Shown here in pieces: positions 7,503-16,055 of a DNA stretch of 39,554 bases. The notes beneath the pieces are model-generated. The model ran no database searches. It had not been told where the DNA came from and saw only the letters and a program-made list of their open reading frames with translations. The stretch is taken from positions 1-39,554 of the forward strand of contig DHVS01000025.1 of NCBI GenBank assembly GCA_002412795.1, in the 5' to 3' direction. The DNA comes from a bacterium UBP2_UBA5202 (GTDB lineage: Bacteria > Edwardsbacteria > AC1 > EtOH8). Each line of letters opens with the position of its first letter. Within the stretch, counting starts at the first letter, position 1. The translations under genes were made by a program, and so were the position numbers.

Positions 7503-8840
7503 ATGAGGACATTCAAGATCATAACCTTCGGCTGCAAGGTCAACCAGTACGACTCCCAACTGTGGCGGGCCGCTTTGGAGCAGGCCGGGTTGTCCCCGTC
7601 CGGTCCCGGACAACCGGCGGATATGGTCCTGATCAACACCTGCACCGTGACCGCGGCGGCGGACCAGCAGGCCAGGCAGTCCATACGCAAATGCAAAAGG
7701 CAGAATCCAACCCTTCGACAAGGGCTTCGGCAGGGCTTCGACTTGGCTTCGACTTGCTCAGCCGGGCCGCTCAGCCGGGGCGCTCAGCCCGGCGGCTCAG
7801 GGCAAGAATGCAAAATCATAGTAGCCGGCTGCTACGGGCAGGTCAATGAAAAAGCCATTAAAGACATACCCCAGGCGGATCTGGTGGTGGGCCGGTGCAG
7901 CCCGGAAAATATTTTAGCAGTGCTCCGCGAACTGGGACTCGGCCAAAAATCAGCCCCCGAGGGGATAAAATCATTTTCCGGCCACACCCGGGCTTTCCTT
8001 AAAGTCCAGGATGGCTGCGACCACCGCTGCAGCTACTGCATCGTGCCGCTGGCCCGGGGGAGGTCCCGAAGCCGGGAACTTTCTGACATCATGGCCGAGG
8101 CCGCTAGGCTGGTTGGTTCCGGGCACAAAGAACTGGTGCTGGCCGGGGTCCGGCTGGGTGATTTCAAGCCTTCCTTAAGGGTGCTGCTGAAATCTATCCA
8201 CGACATTCCGGGACTGGAAAGGGTCCGCCTGAGCTCGCTGGAACCCGACGATGCCAGCGACGATCTGATCGAGACCCTGGCGGAACTGCCCAAAGTGGCC
8301 CGGCACCTGCATCTTCCCCTGCAGAGCGGCGACGACAAGATCCTGAAACTGATGAACCGTCCCTATTCCATCAAATATTTCTCCGCCCTGCTTCATGAGA
8401 TAAATAAAGCCATTCCGGAAATGACCTTCGGCACCGACATCATCGTTGGTTTCCCGGGAGAGGGCGAGCAGGAGTTCGGGCAGAGCTACAACGCCGCCAA
8501 AGACCTTCCCCTAAGCCAGCTCCACGTCTTCACTTATTCCAAAAGGCCGCAGACCAAAGCCGCCGGAATGCCCGGACAGATCCCCGAAGGAATAAAAAAA
8601 GAACGCTCCCAGCGGCTGCGGGAGATGTTCGCCCAAAAACAGCACCAGTACTGGAGTTCCTTGTCTGGGCAAAGAACTGCCGTCCTATTTGAAGGGCAGG
8701 ATAAGGGGGAGTGGTCCGGCCTGGGCGAGCATTACTTTCGGGTTTCGGTAAGATCTGATGCCGACCTTAGGAACAAGATGCTGCCGGTGAAACTTACCCG
8801 GGTCAATGACCAGGGACTGGACGGGGAGATAATTATCTAA
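7503..8840 (+). CDS. mtaB: tRNA (N6-threonylcarbamoyladenosine-37) methylthiotransferase MtaB-like
   Basis: This radical-SAM methylthiotransferase would turn t6A37 into ms2t6A37 in tRNA. It has 445 aa from ATG 7503 (MRTFKIITFGCKVNQYDS, the MtaB signature). Auxiliary cluster cysteines are C11, C47 and C110. The radical-SAM CxxxCxxC is C172, C176 and C179 (GCDHRCSYCIVPLARGRSRSRE). Substrate-domain motifs HLHLPLQSG and TDIIVGFPGE are present, and a TRAM-like end is short. Residues about 71-101 are an insertion, rich in Gly, Ser, Arg and Gln, encoded by a 93-bp expanded palindromic repeat between cluster cysteines 2 and 3. The frame is kept, so the gene may still work. An open frame reaches further upstream, but it overlaps the previous gene and terminator. 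miaB follows after 147 bp. Confidence 0.9.
   Translation: MRTFKIITFGCKVNQYDSQLWRAALEQAGLSPSGPGQPADMVLINTCTVTAAADQQARQSIRKCKRQNPTLRQGLRQGFDLASTCSAGPLSRGAQPGGSGQECKIIVAGCYGQVNEKAIKDIPQADLVVGRCSPENILAVLRELGLGQKSAPEGIKSFSGHTRAFLKVQDGCDHRCSYCIVPLARGRSRSRELSDIMAEAARLVGSGHKELVLAGVRLGDFKPSLRVLLKSIHDIPGLERVRLSSLEPDDASDDLIETLAELPKVARHLHLPLQSGDDKILKLMNRPYSIKYFSALLHEINKAIPEMTFGTDIIVGFPGEGEQEFGQSYNAAKDLPLSQLHVFTYSKRPQTKAAGMPGQIPEGIKKERSQRLREMFAQKQHQYWSSLSGQRTAVLFEGQDKGEWSGLGEHYFRVSVRSDADLRNKMLPVKLTRVNDQGLDGEIII
7711..7803 (+). repeat. Expanded TTCGAC..GCTCAG palindrome inside mtaB, copy 2
   Basis: This 93-bp block begins CCCTTCGACAAGGG and ends GGCTCAGGGC. The left half holds four TTCG cores (TTCGAC, TTCGGC, TTCGAC, TTCGAC) and the right half four GCTCAG cores, so each half-site has been multiplied fourfold. 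The length is a multiple of three and contains no in-frame stop, so the host gene stays open. Confidence 0.85.
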
Positions 8841-8850
8841 AATTTTATCT

Positions 8851-8884
8851 AACCACAAAAAGCACCCTTCGATAAACTCAGGGT
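8851..8884. repeat. ACCACAAA element plus TTCGAT..CTCAGG palindrome, copy 3
   Basis: ACCACAAAAAGC is followed at 8864-8884 by ACCC-TTCGATAAACTCA-GGGT, with arms ACCC/GGGT. The same pairing of an ACCACAAA tract with a TTCGA/CTCAG palindrome recurs at 35283-35316. It lies in the mtaB-miaB gap. Confidence 0.65.
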
Positions 8885-8903
8885 AAACTCCGGCACAAAT
8901 ATA

Positions 8904-8931
8904 ATTTCCGATTTCCCATTTCCTATTTAGC
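8904..8931. repeat. Heptamer tandem array (ATTTCCN type)
   Basis: Four consecutive 7-mers, ATTTCCG, ATTTCCC, ATTTCCT and ATTTAGC, lie in the mtaB-miaB gap, 19 bp after a palindromic repeat. Confidence 0.65.
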
Positions 8932-8987
8932 CATTTTGGTGTTGTCGTGCATTATGTGGCCAATCATTGGTAAAAATAATAGGATCG

Positions 8988-10298
8988 ATGTCTAAAACTT
9001 TTTACATAGAGACCTACGGCTGCCAGATGAATGTTTACGATTCGGCCTGCATCTCCTCGCTTTTGACCGGGGCCGGGATGACCAAGGCTGAGTTCTTAGA
9101 ACAGGCGGATGCGGTGATCATCAACAGCTGTGCGGTGCGGGGCCATGCCGAGGAGCGGGTGCTGGGCCGGGTGGGCGAGCTCAAGGGTTTGAAAACGAAC
9201 AAGCCCGGGCTCAAGCTCATCCTCTGCGGCTGCGTGGCCCAGGAACAGGGCAAAACCCTGCTGGAACTTTTTAAGCACCTGGATGCGGTGATCGGCACCA
9301 AGAACTATGCCGAGCTTCCTGATATTCTGATCCGGTTGTTCAACGAAGACCTTAAGCAGTGCCGGGATGATATGTCCTTGTCCCCGGAAGAGAACGGCCT
9401 GGGGCCGGATTTCACCGGTCAGGTGACCGCCCAGCTGGCCGTGATGAGGGGCTGCAACAACCATTGCAGCTACTGCATCGTCCCCTATGTGCGGGGGCCG
9501 GAAACATCCCGCCCGGCTCCGGCCGTACTGGGCGACATGGAAAGGCTGGCCCGGCAGGGGATCAAAGAGGTGACCCTGGTGGGGCAGAACGTCAACTCGT
9601 ACCATTGGCAGGACCTCAATTTCCCCAAACTCTTACAGCAGTCCTGCCGGGTGGAGGGAATCGAAAGGATCAGGTTCATCACTTCGCATCCCAAGGACCT
9701 CAGCGATGAGCTGATCGCCGTGATGGCGGAGCAGCCCAGGGTCTGCCAGCATCTGCATCTTCCCCTGCAGGCCGGCAGCGACCGGATACTGGCCCTGATG
9801 AACCGCAGGTATACTATCGGACATTTCATGTCACTGACGGAAAAAGCACGGCAGGCCATGCCGGAGCTGGTGCTGACCACCGACATCATAGCCGGGTTCC
9901 CGGGCGAGACCGAGGGCGAGTTCCAGGAGACCCTGGCGGCGGTTCAGGCGATCAGGTTCGATGCTGCCTTCACCTATAAATACTCGGAACGTCCCGGAAC
10001 AAGGGCCTGCGGGCTGGAGGGGAATATTCCGGAGCCGGAAAAACTGGATCGGCTGAACCGGCTGATAAAACTGCAGCAGCAGATCACCATAGAATCCAAC
10101 CGGGCAGACATAGGCAAAACATACGAGGTACTGGTGGAGAAGGAAAGCAAGAAGGCCAAAGGCCAGTTCATGGGACGGACCGGAGGGAACAAGACCGTGG
10201 CGGTGAATTCCAGCCGGGAACTTAAGCCCGGCCAAACGGTAAAAGTGAAGATAGAAAAGGCCACCCAGGCTACTTTGGTAGGCGAGGTCATTCAATGA
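8988..10298 (+). CDS. miaB: tRNA-2-methylthio-N6-dimethylallyladenosine synthase MiaB
   Basis: MiaB methylthiolates i6A37 of tRNAs that read codons beginning with U, using two [4Fe-4S] clusters and SAM. The 436-aa protein starts at ATG 8988 (MSKTFYIETYGCQMNVYDS), preceded by AGGA. An upstream in-frame TTG at 8967 is less likely. Auxiliary-cluster cysteines are C12, C48 and C82, and radical-SAM cysteines are C156, C160 and C163 (GCNNHCSYCIVPYVRG). HLHLPLQAGSDRIL and TTDIIAGFPGETE are family motifs. A C-terminal TRAM domain (about residues 372-433, EVLVEKESKKAKGQ..GRTGGNK) is intact. It ends in a strong terminator, so miaB is the last gene of its unit. It has no insertion like the one in mtaB. 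Confidence 0.96.
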   Translation: MSKTFYIETYGCQMNVYDSACISSLLTGAGMTKAEFLEQADAVIINSCAVRGHAEERVLGRVGELKGLKTNKPGLKLILCGCVAQEQGKTLLELFKHLDAVIGTKNYAELPDILIRLFNEDLKQCRDDMSLSPEENGLGPDFTGQVTAQLAVMRGCNNHCSYCIVPYVRGPETSRPAPAVLGDMERLARQGIKEVTLVGQNVNSYHWQDLNFPKLLQQSCRVEGIERIRFITSHPKDLSDELIAVMAEQPRVCQHLHLPLQAGSDRILALMNRRYTIGHFMSLTEKARQAMPELVLTTDIIAGFPGETEGEFQETLAAVQAIRFDAAFTYKYSERPGTRACGLEGNIPEPEKLDRLNRLIKLQQQITIESNRADIGKTYEVLVEKESKKAKGQFMGRTGGNKTVAVNSSRELKPGQTVKVKIEKATQATLVGEVIQ

Positions 10299-10304
10299 TT
10301 TTCC

Positions 10305-10328
10305 AGGCAGCAGTATTGCTGCCTTTTT
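10305..10328 (+). terminator. Intrinsic terminator after miaB
   Basis: An 8-bp perfect stem AGGCAGCA/TGCTGCCT with loop GTAT is followed by TTTTTATTT, starting 7 bp after the miaB stop codon. Confidence 0.92.
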
Positions 10329-10352
10329 ATTTACCAAACTACTCAAAAAACA

Positions 10353-10381
10353 TTGACAAATTAACATTTTAGCCTTAAACT
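10353..10381 (+). promoter_or_regulatory. Promoter of the 10-22 kb gene run
   Basis: TTGACA (10353-10358) and TAAACT (10376-10381) are 17 bp apart. The expected start site falls at about 10388, right at the ATG (10390), and there is no Shine-Dalgarno, so the first gene may be leaderless. The same TTGACA-17-TAAACT pair occurs at 36292-36320. Confidence 0.65.
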
Positions 10382-10389
10382 AATATGTT

Positions 10390-11667
10390 ATGCTCTCAAG
10401 CTTTGTAAAGATAAACAAAAGTCTGATTTTTACCGCTGTTTTATGCCTGTTTTTAGCTTCACCGGCCTGCAGCGGAGGAATTCTGATCCCCATGGACCTC
10501 AACCAGTCCGATCACCTTAAGGCCTACGGCGTGGTTTACCGCTGTCTGCAGCAGGGGATCAAGGTCCAGTGGCTGTTGAACTTCCGGGGCGGATCCTTTC
10601 TGACCGATGAAGATCAGAAGGTGGGCCAGCTCTGCAACCTGCGGGGGGTAAGCTTCTCCGTGATCTCCGAAGGCGATATCCAGTCCATCTACGGCCAGAT
10701 CGAATCGGCCAACATGGAGCGGATCGAACTGGAGAAAGCGCCCAAGCTGGCGGTCTATGTCCCGCCCACCTTTGATCCCTGGGATGACGCGGTGCGCCTG
10801 GCGCTGGATTACGCCGAGGTGCCCTATGCCACGCTGTGGGACGAGGAGGTGCTGGCCGGGGCTTTGTCGCAATACGACTGGCTGCATCTGCACCACGAGG
10901 ATTTTACCGGACAGTACGGCAAATTCTACCTGAACTACCAGAACACCGACTGGTACCGCAACGATGTCAGGGTCAACACCAGGACGGCCCAGAAACTGGG
11001 ATATAAAAAGGTCAGCAAACTGAAGCTGGCGGTGGGGCAGGAGCTCAGAAAATACCTGTTCCAGGGGGGATTCCTGTTCGCCATGTGCTCGGCCCCGGCC
11101 ACTTTGGACATCGCCCTGGCGGCGGCCGCCACCGACATAGTGCCCCAGGAATTTGACGGGGACCCGGTCGATCCAGGCTATGCCGCCAGGCTGGATTTCA
11201 GCCAGACCCTGGCCTTTCGGGATTTTTCGCCGATGGTCAACCCCTATGTTTACGAGCATTCCGACATCGATGTCACCCAGGCGGCGGCGGCCCGGGGAGC
11301 CAACAACTATTTTACCCTGTTCGATTTCTCGGCCAAGTACGACCCCATATCCTGCATGCTGGTACAGAACCATGTGTCCCTGGTGCGGGAGTTCATGGGC
11401 CAGGACACCGGTTTCAGAAAAACCAAGATCAAGCCGGGGATCGTGGTCCTGGCCGAGGTGGCCGGCAGCGAAGAGGTAAAATATCTGCACGGGATATACG
11501 GCCAGGGCAGCTTTGCCTACTACGGCGGGCACGACCCCGAGGACTACCAGCACCTGGTGGGCGATCCGGCCACCGACCTGAGGCTTTACCGCAATTCTCC
11601 GGGTTACCGGCTGATCCTCAACAACATCCTGTTCCCGGCGGCCAAGAAGAAACAGCTTAAGACCTGA
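10390..11667 (+). CDS. Exported protein of unknown function, amidotransferase-like motifs
   Basis: A 425-aa protein has an N-terminal hydrophobic export signal (LIFTAVLCLFLASPACSGG, about residues 13-31), followed by ILIPMDLNQSDHLKAYGV. Further blocks are LYVPPTFDPWDDAV-like text near residue 120, WLHLHHEDFTGQYG near 163 and GGFLFAMCSAPATLDIALAA near 222. GIYGQGSFAYYGGHDPEDYQH lies near 365. My recollection is that similar proteins in FCB genomes are sometimes labelled asparagine synthetase B, but I see neither the N-terminal catalytic Cys nor a synthetase domain. A glutamine-amidotransferase-like fold is possible (AMCSA and GGHDPE blocks). It is the first gene of a close-packed run and is followed after 18 bp by a membrane protein. 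Confidence 0.75.
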   Translation: MLSSFVKINKSLIFTAVLCLFLASPACSGGILIPMDLNQSDHLKAYGVVYRCLQQGIKVQWLLNFRGGSFLTDEDQKVGQLCNLRGVSFSVISEGDIQSIYGQIESANMERIELEKAPKLAVYVPPTFDPWDDAVRLALDYAEVPYATLWDEEVLAGALSQYDWLHLHHEDFTGQYGKFYLNYQNTDWYRNDVRVNTRTAQKLGYKKVSKLKLAVGQELRKYLFQGGFLFAMCSAPATLDIALAAAATDIVPQEFDGDPVDPGYAARLDFSQTLAFRDFSPMVNPYVYEHSDIDVTQAAAARGANNYFTLFDFSAKYDPISCMLVQNHVSLVREFMGQDTGFRKTKIKPGIVVLAEVAGSEEVKYLHGIYGQGSFAYYGGHDPEDYQHLVGDPATDLRLYRNSPGYRLILNNILFPAAKKKQLKT

Positions 11668-11685
11668 CGACCGCACATATATACC

Positions 11686-13575
11686 ATGCCGAAACAAAAG
11701 CACCGCAGTCCAAAGACTAAAAATACTATTGTTGCCCCGGCCGGGCGCTTCCCCGGGGCTTTCCTTGACGGTTTCAGGCCGTATGTATGGCTGCTGCTGG
11801 CAGTGGCGCTGGTCTATGGGCAGACTTTAAGGTTTGGCTTTGTGGGGTACGATGATGTCAGCCTGGTCTCCCGGCAGGCGGGGCAGGCGCTTGACCCCGG
11901 GCGCATAAAGGCGGCCTTCAGCGAAAGCGCCTTCGGGGACGGGTCCGGACTGTTTTTCTACCGGCCGCTGCTGACCCTGTCCCTGATGTTTGATTCGGCC
12001 ATAGCCGCCGGCAGACCGTGGGTATTCCATCTAAGCAATTTGCTTTTTCACCTGGCGGCCGTCTGGCTGGCTTTTGGCCTGTTCCTAAAACTGAAATTCA
12101 GCCGTCCGGCGGCTTTTGCCGCAGCGCTGATCCTGGCGGTTCACCCGGCACTGGCCAGCGCAGTATCCTGGGTTCCGGGCCGTAATGATTCCCTGCTGGC
12201 AATATGGATCATGTCAGCGTTCTTGTTTCAGTTAAAATTCGTCGAATCAAATAAGGTCAGATATCTGGCCGCCCAGGGAATTTGCTTTTTAGCTGCATTA
12301 TTCACCAAGGAAACGGCACTGCTATTTCCGCTGGTGGCTTTAAGCTATATGCTCTTGCCGTCCGCACAAACCAGAAGGTCACTCCCAAAAACCGCTTTTT
12401 TGGCCATGGTCCTTTCCGGGGCGGTAGTGATCTGGTATCTGGCCAGGTCCGGGGCCCTGGCGGGATACGGCCCGGTCCCATTGTCATTTTTATCTCCAAG
12501 GGAAGCTCTGGCCACGCTTGTCTCCGTGTTTGGAAGGATAGGGCTGCCGTTCGATCTGACGCTGGTGCGCGACCTCAAAGACATTAATCTTGTTTACGGC
12601 CTGATATCGCTGGCGGCCTTGGCAATATCCGCTGTTGCTTGGGGAATAAAGAGCAAATGGAATTTTATTCTCGGATGGATCTGGTTCGGGTTGTTCCTGC
12701 TGCCGGGCCTGACTTTGGCCGGTGACAGCAATGCTTTTCTGGATCACAGGCTGTACCTGCCGCTGATAGGCTTCCTGATCTTAATGCAGGAACTGAAAAT
12801 ATTAGACCTGCCTGCCGGGGGCAAATCAACAGCGATGGGATGGTTCTTTTTGGCATTATTGCTGGGAGCACTTTCATTTGTCTATAGCCGAAGCTTTAAA
12901 GACGACCTGAGTTGCTGGACCAGGGCGGTAAAAAGATCACCAAACTCGGCGCTGGCGCATAATGCGCTGGGTCTGGCTTATTCCCAAAGAAATAATTCTC
13001 CGGCGGCCGAGAAGGAATACCTGAAAGCCCGGCAAATATCCAAGAGGTTTGTCAAAGCCGGTTTAAACCTGGGCATCCTCTACCTGAAGACCGGCCGGCT
13101 GGATAACGCCGGACAGGCCTTAAAGGAAGTGCTGGCGGTCAGGCCCGATCTCCCCGGAGCCAATTATAATCTGGGGGTGGTTTATCAGCAGCAAGGCCGG
13201 GAGGACAGCGCGTATTATTATTTTCAGAAGGAGCTGGAATACGACCCCAGGAATGAAGGAGCTTTGGCCGGGATAGGAACGATCTTCCATCAAAAAGGCG
13301 ATTTGGATCGGGCTTTGCGCTATTACCGGAAAGCTCTGGAGATCAACGGCAATGATCCCGGCGTATTGGTGAACCTGGCCTCGGTATACCAACAGCAGGG
13401 TGACCTGCCGGAAGCGGAAAGAACTTATCTAAGGGCGATAGAGATCAATCCCGGAAGCGCCGAGGCCCATTATAATCTGGGATGGTTGTATCGAAAGCAG
13501 AACCGGCGGCAGGAAGCGGAAATTGAATTGAACAAAGCATATTCCTTAAGGCCTTCCCTGAAAAGTAAAAATTAA
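11686..13575 (+). CDS. GT-C-like multi-pass membrane protein with C-terminal TPR domain (TMTC-like)
   Basis: The 629-aa protein has about ten membrane segments in residues 30-400, then five or so tetratricopeptide repeats (about residues 425-625: ALAHNALGLAYSQRNN.., ANYNLGVVYQQQGRE.., AEAHYNLGWLYRKQNR..). The N-terminal luminal GFVGYDDVSLVS acidic pair and the HPALASAVSWVPGRND and FFLAALFTKETALLFPLV-type blocks resemble the GT-C glycosyltransferase TMTC / O-mannosyltransferase group. The expected role is transfer of a sugar from a lipid carrier on the outer face of the membrane. That is family knowledge; the substrate is unknown. It lies 18 bp after the exported protein and 26 bp before the decarboxylase, so the genes are probably co-transcribed. 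Confidence 0.75.
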   Translation: MPKQKHRSPKTKNTIVAPAGRFPGAFLDGFRPYVWLLLAVALVYGQTLRFGFVGYDDVSLVSRQAGQALDPGRIKAAFSESAFGDGSGLFFYRPLLTLSLMFDSAIAAGRPWVFHLSNLLFHLAAVWLAFGLFLKLKFSRPAAFAAALILAVHPALASAVSWVPGRNDSLLAIWIMSAFLFQLKFVESNKVRYLAAQGICFLAALFTKETALLFPLVALSYMLLPSAQTRRSLPKTAFLAMVLSGAVVIWYLARSGALAGYGPVPLSFLSPREALATLVSVFGRIGLPFDLTLVRDLKDINLVYGLISLAALAISAVAWGIKSKWNFILGWIWFGLFLLPGLTLAGDSNAFLDHRLYLPLIGFLILMQELKILDLPAGGKSTAMGWFFLALLLGALSFVYSRSFKDDLSCWTRAVKRSPNSALAHNALGLAYSQRNNSPAAEKEYLKARQISKRFVKAGLNLGILYLKTGRLDNAGQALKEVLAVRPDLPGANYNLGVVYQQQGREDSAYYYFQKELEYDPRNEGALAGIGTIFHQKGDLDRALRYYRKALEINGNDPGVLVNLASVYQQQGDLPEAERTYLRAIEINPGSAEAHYNLGWLYRKQNRRQEAEIELNKAYSLRPSLKSKN

Positions 13576-13601
13576 ATAATTACGTCAAGCCGGGAAATAT
13601 T

Positions 13602-14810
13602 ATGGGAACTGATATAAACACCAGCAAGAAGATCCTTGATCTGATCCGGGAGCACGGCACGCCGCTACAAATTGCCTTTGGCGTCAGGGCAGCGGAAAAT
13701 GTCAGGCGGGCGGTGGAAGCCCTTTCCCCGCATGGCTGGCAGGGCAATTTATTCTATTCGTACAAGACCAACCCGGTGCCGGAGGTTCTGAGGGTATTGC
13801 ATCAGAACGGGGCCGGAGCTGAAGTGATCTCGGAGCGGGAGCTGAACCTGGCCCTTGACCTGGGGGTCGAGCCCGGCAGAATAGTGTTCAACGGGATATA
13901 TAAATCCCCGGCGGCCTTGAAGACCGCGGTGGAAAAGAAGATCAAGTGCATCAACATCGACGCCCCGCAGGAATTGGACATCCTGTGCGAATTGTCGAAA
14001 TCCGCCAAAGAAAACATCACAGTCGGCCTGAGGGTCCGCCCCGCGGTGGGCTGGCAGGGGCAGTTCGGGCATGTGATCAAGGACGGCTCGGCTCTGGACT
14101 TTGCCCGGAGGATCGCCGGCAACAACAAGCTCGACCTTAAGGCCGTCCACTTCCACCTGGGAAGCAGCACCGCCAAAGCTTACCGCCGGGCCATCGATGA
14201 AACGCTGGGATTCATCCAAAAAGTCAGCGGGGAGTTAAACATCAATATCCGGGCCCTGGACATTGGCGGCGGCTTTCCCGGGAAGGACATGCGCCTGCTG
14301 ACCCTGTGGGAGCAGGCCTGGCAGAGGTTCTTCGACCGGCCCTGGCCGGCCCCGGTGGCCGGGCCGGATGACGGATTCAGAGTTTTGGGGGAAACGGCGG
14401 GATACTTCAAACAGGCCGGAACGAAGTACGGTTTGGAGAGCCTTGAAATGTGGGCCGAGCCGGGCCGTTTGATCACCGGGGATGCTCAGATCCTGGCGGT
14501 TAAGGTGGTGGGCTGGCGCCAGTCCGGTAAAAAGCAATACGCCATTGTTGACGGCGGCAGAGTGGGGGCGGCCGGGCCGCTGGTGGGCGAGACCAGAAAG
14601 GTATCCGTTCTTGGAAAAAATCAAAACGGTGATCTAAAAACTTACGACATTGTGGGCCCCACCTGCATGCCCTGGGACCGGCTGTTTGCCGGGGTCAGGC
14701 TTCCAAAGTTGGAAATGGGTGATATCCTGATGGTCGAAGGGGCCGGGGCTTATTTTGTGCCGATGGAAACGGAGTTTTCGTTCACCCGGCCAAAACTCGC
14801 AATCATATAA
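13602..14810 (+). CDS. PLP-dependent group IV amino-acid decarboxylase (LysA/ODC family)
   Basis: This is a 402-aa alanine-racemase-fold enzyme of the diaminopimelate/ornithine decarboxylase family. Predicted PLP lysine is K55 in FYSYKTNP. HFHLGSS (H183, H185) and LDIGGGFPG bind PLP phosphate. The C-terminal GPTCMPWDRL motif (C355, D359) is the place of the catalytic Cys and the substrate-binding Asp. GAGAYFVPME closes the barrel. Length is typical. Context does not suggest lysine biosynthesis, since no dap genes are near. The next four genes are an ATP-grasp ligase, a methyltransferase, a radical SAM protein and an acyltransferase. A special-purpose decarboxylase producing an amine building block is therefore more likely. 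The CMPWD motif differs from the usual CES.D, so substrate may differ. Confidence 0.85.
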   Translation: MGTDINTSKKILDLIREHGTPLQIAFGVRAAENVRRAVEALSPHGWQGNLFYSYKTNPVPEVLRVLHQNGAGAEVISERELNLALDLGVEPGRIVFNGIYKSPAALKTAVEKKIKCINIDAPQELDILCELSKSAKENITVGLRVRPAVGWQGQFGHVIKDGSALDFARRIAGNNKLDLKAVHFHLGSSTAKAYRRAIDETLGFIQKVSGELNINIRALDIGGGFPGKDMRLLTLWEQAWQRFFDRPWPAPVAGPDDGFRVLGETAGYFKQAGTKYGLESLEMWAEPGRLITGDAQILAVKVVGWRQSGKKQYAIVDGGRVGAAGPLVGETRKVSVLGKNQNGDLKTYDIVGPTCMPWDRLFAGVRLPKLEMGDILMVEGAGAYFVPMETEFSFTRPKLAII

Positions 14811-14828
14811 ATCAGTGTAAAAAGAGAG

Positions 14829-16046
14829 ATGAAACCAACTGCAGTCATACTAGAAGGTAATTTTTTGGGCCTGGAAATGGCCCGGGAGCTCCGTGATGCC
14901 GGTTATGGAGTGGCAGTGGTAGGACATAAAAAAAGCGACATCTCGATCCGCGCTAAAAATGTAAGAAGTTATGTCCTGCCCCTTCCCCAGGATGATCCGT
15001 CCGCACTTTTAGCCGGCCTGATAAAAATCGCCCGGGAAATACCGGGGGAAAAGGTACTGACCGGCGCCAGCGAAGGCTTCCGCCGGTGGATGTCCCAAAA
15101 TGAAACGGAATTGTTAAAACATTACAGGATGCTGTCCTGCCCGTTAGATGTTCTTACCGCTATGTTTGACAAGTGGAACCAGCTTCAAATGTCTGTGGCC
15201 GCAGACATTGCTGTGCCCAAAAGTTCCATCCTGGACGAAAACAACAAACCAGCCAGGAAGATCAGGTATCCGGTGGTGATCAAACCAAGATTTTCCCAGA
15301 AGACCATAGGCTTCAGAGACAACACCGGGCAAAAAGTAATAATAGCACATAACCAACAGCAGCTTGAAACCGCCTGCCGGAAAATGACCGATTTGGGGTT
15401 CAGCCCCCTGTTACAGGAATTGATACCCGGCCTGGACTTTAGCCAGTTTCTATTCGGAGCGGCGGTCAAAGACGGCAAACCCTATGCCGTTTGCCTGGCC
15501 CAAAAGGTCAAAACGGATCCCCGTCCTTACGGCAGCGGAGTGATCATCAGGACCATTTATCATCAGGAGCTATATGAGGCCGGATGCAAACTGCTGGCCG
15601 ATACCGGCTACAGCGGCATCTGCGATATTGAGTTCATGCGTAACTGGGACACCGGGGAGTTCCAGTTCATTGAGTTTAACCCCCGCTATGGTTTGGGTCA
15701 GAGGGTCTCCCAGATGGCCGGCGCCGGCCTGGCAGAGATGGCGGTGAAGTTGGCCACGGGAGAACTGCCTGGCGAAATGGTAATAGCCAGACCTGGGTAT
15801 TTCTGGGTTTATTTTGATGAATGGATAAAGGAGAGGGTCATGCCCTGGCGGAACAGGTTTGTCAGGCAGCTGCTTAATAAAAACAATACTGCAACTATAT
15901 TCTCTCCTGCAGATAGTAAGCCGGAGATAATGCATTTGGCCAATATTGCAAGATACAAGCTGCGCCGTATACATGGGAAAATAAAAACAGTGTTTTCATT
16001 TCCCCTGGTCGTTCTGTCAAATCTAATTGAAACAAATATATTTTAA
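14829..16046 (+). CDS. ATP-grasp ligase
   Basis: This is a 405-aa ATP-grasp enzyme, which joins a carboxylate to an amine or thiol through an acyl-phosphate. The N-terminal part (VILEGNFLGLEMARELRDAGYGVAVVG) is the preATP-grasp Rossmann-like domain. The ATP-binding half has YPVVIKPRFSQKTIGFRD, with K and R contacts. SPLLQELIPGLDFSQ is next, and the metal-binding end is GICDIEFMRN..GEFQFIEFNPRYGLGQ, with E and N of EFNPR. Start ATG 14829 has AGAGAG before it. It lies 18 bp after the decarboxylase and 9 bp before the methyltransferase. The obvious inference is that it couples the amine made next door to an acid. The exact substrates cannot be read from sequence. Confidence 0.88.
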   Translation: MKPTAVILEGNFLGLEMARELRDAGYGVAVVGHKKSDISIRAKNVRSYVLPLPQDDPSALLAGLIKIAREIPGEKVLTGASEGFRRWMSQNETELLKHYRMLSCPLDVLTAMFDKWNQLQMSVAADIAVPKSSILDENNKPARKIRYPVVIKPRFSQKTIGFRDNTGQKVIIAHNQQQLETACRKMTDLGFSPLLQELIPGLDFSQFLFGAAVKDGKPYAVCLAQKVKTDPRPYGSGVIIRTIYHQELYEAGCKLLADTGYSGICDIEFMRNWDTGEFQFIEFNPRYGLGQRVSQMAGAGLAEMAVKLATGELPGEMVIARPGYFWVYFDEWIKERVMPWRNRFVRQLLNKNNTATIFSPADSKPEIMHLANIARYKLRRIHGKIKTVFSFPLVVLSNLIETNIF

Positions 16047-16055
16047 GGTGATGGC

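Noticed and set aside
10390..11667. Asparagine synthetase B as function for the exported protein
   Set aside because: No N-terminal catalytic Cys after Met, no ATP-pyrophosphatase SGGxDS motif, and an export signal is present.
10459..11703. 414-codon antisense frame opposite the exported protein gene
   Set aside because: It is a high-GC shadow frame with no start signals, and the sense gene has a promoter and an export signal.
13602..14810. Dedicated diaminopimelate decarboxylase (lysA) for lysine synthesis
   Set aside because: The family fits, but no other lysine genes are near, the C-terminal motif is CMPWD and not the usual CES.D, and the context is a mixed biosynthetic run. Left as a generic group IV decarboxylase.
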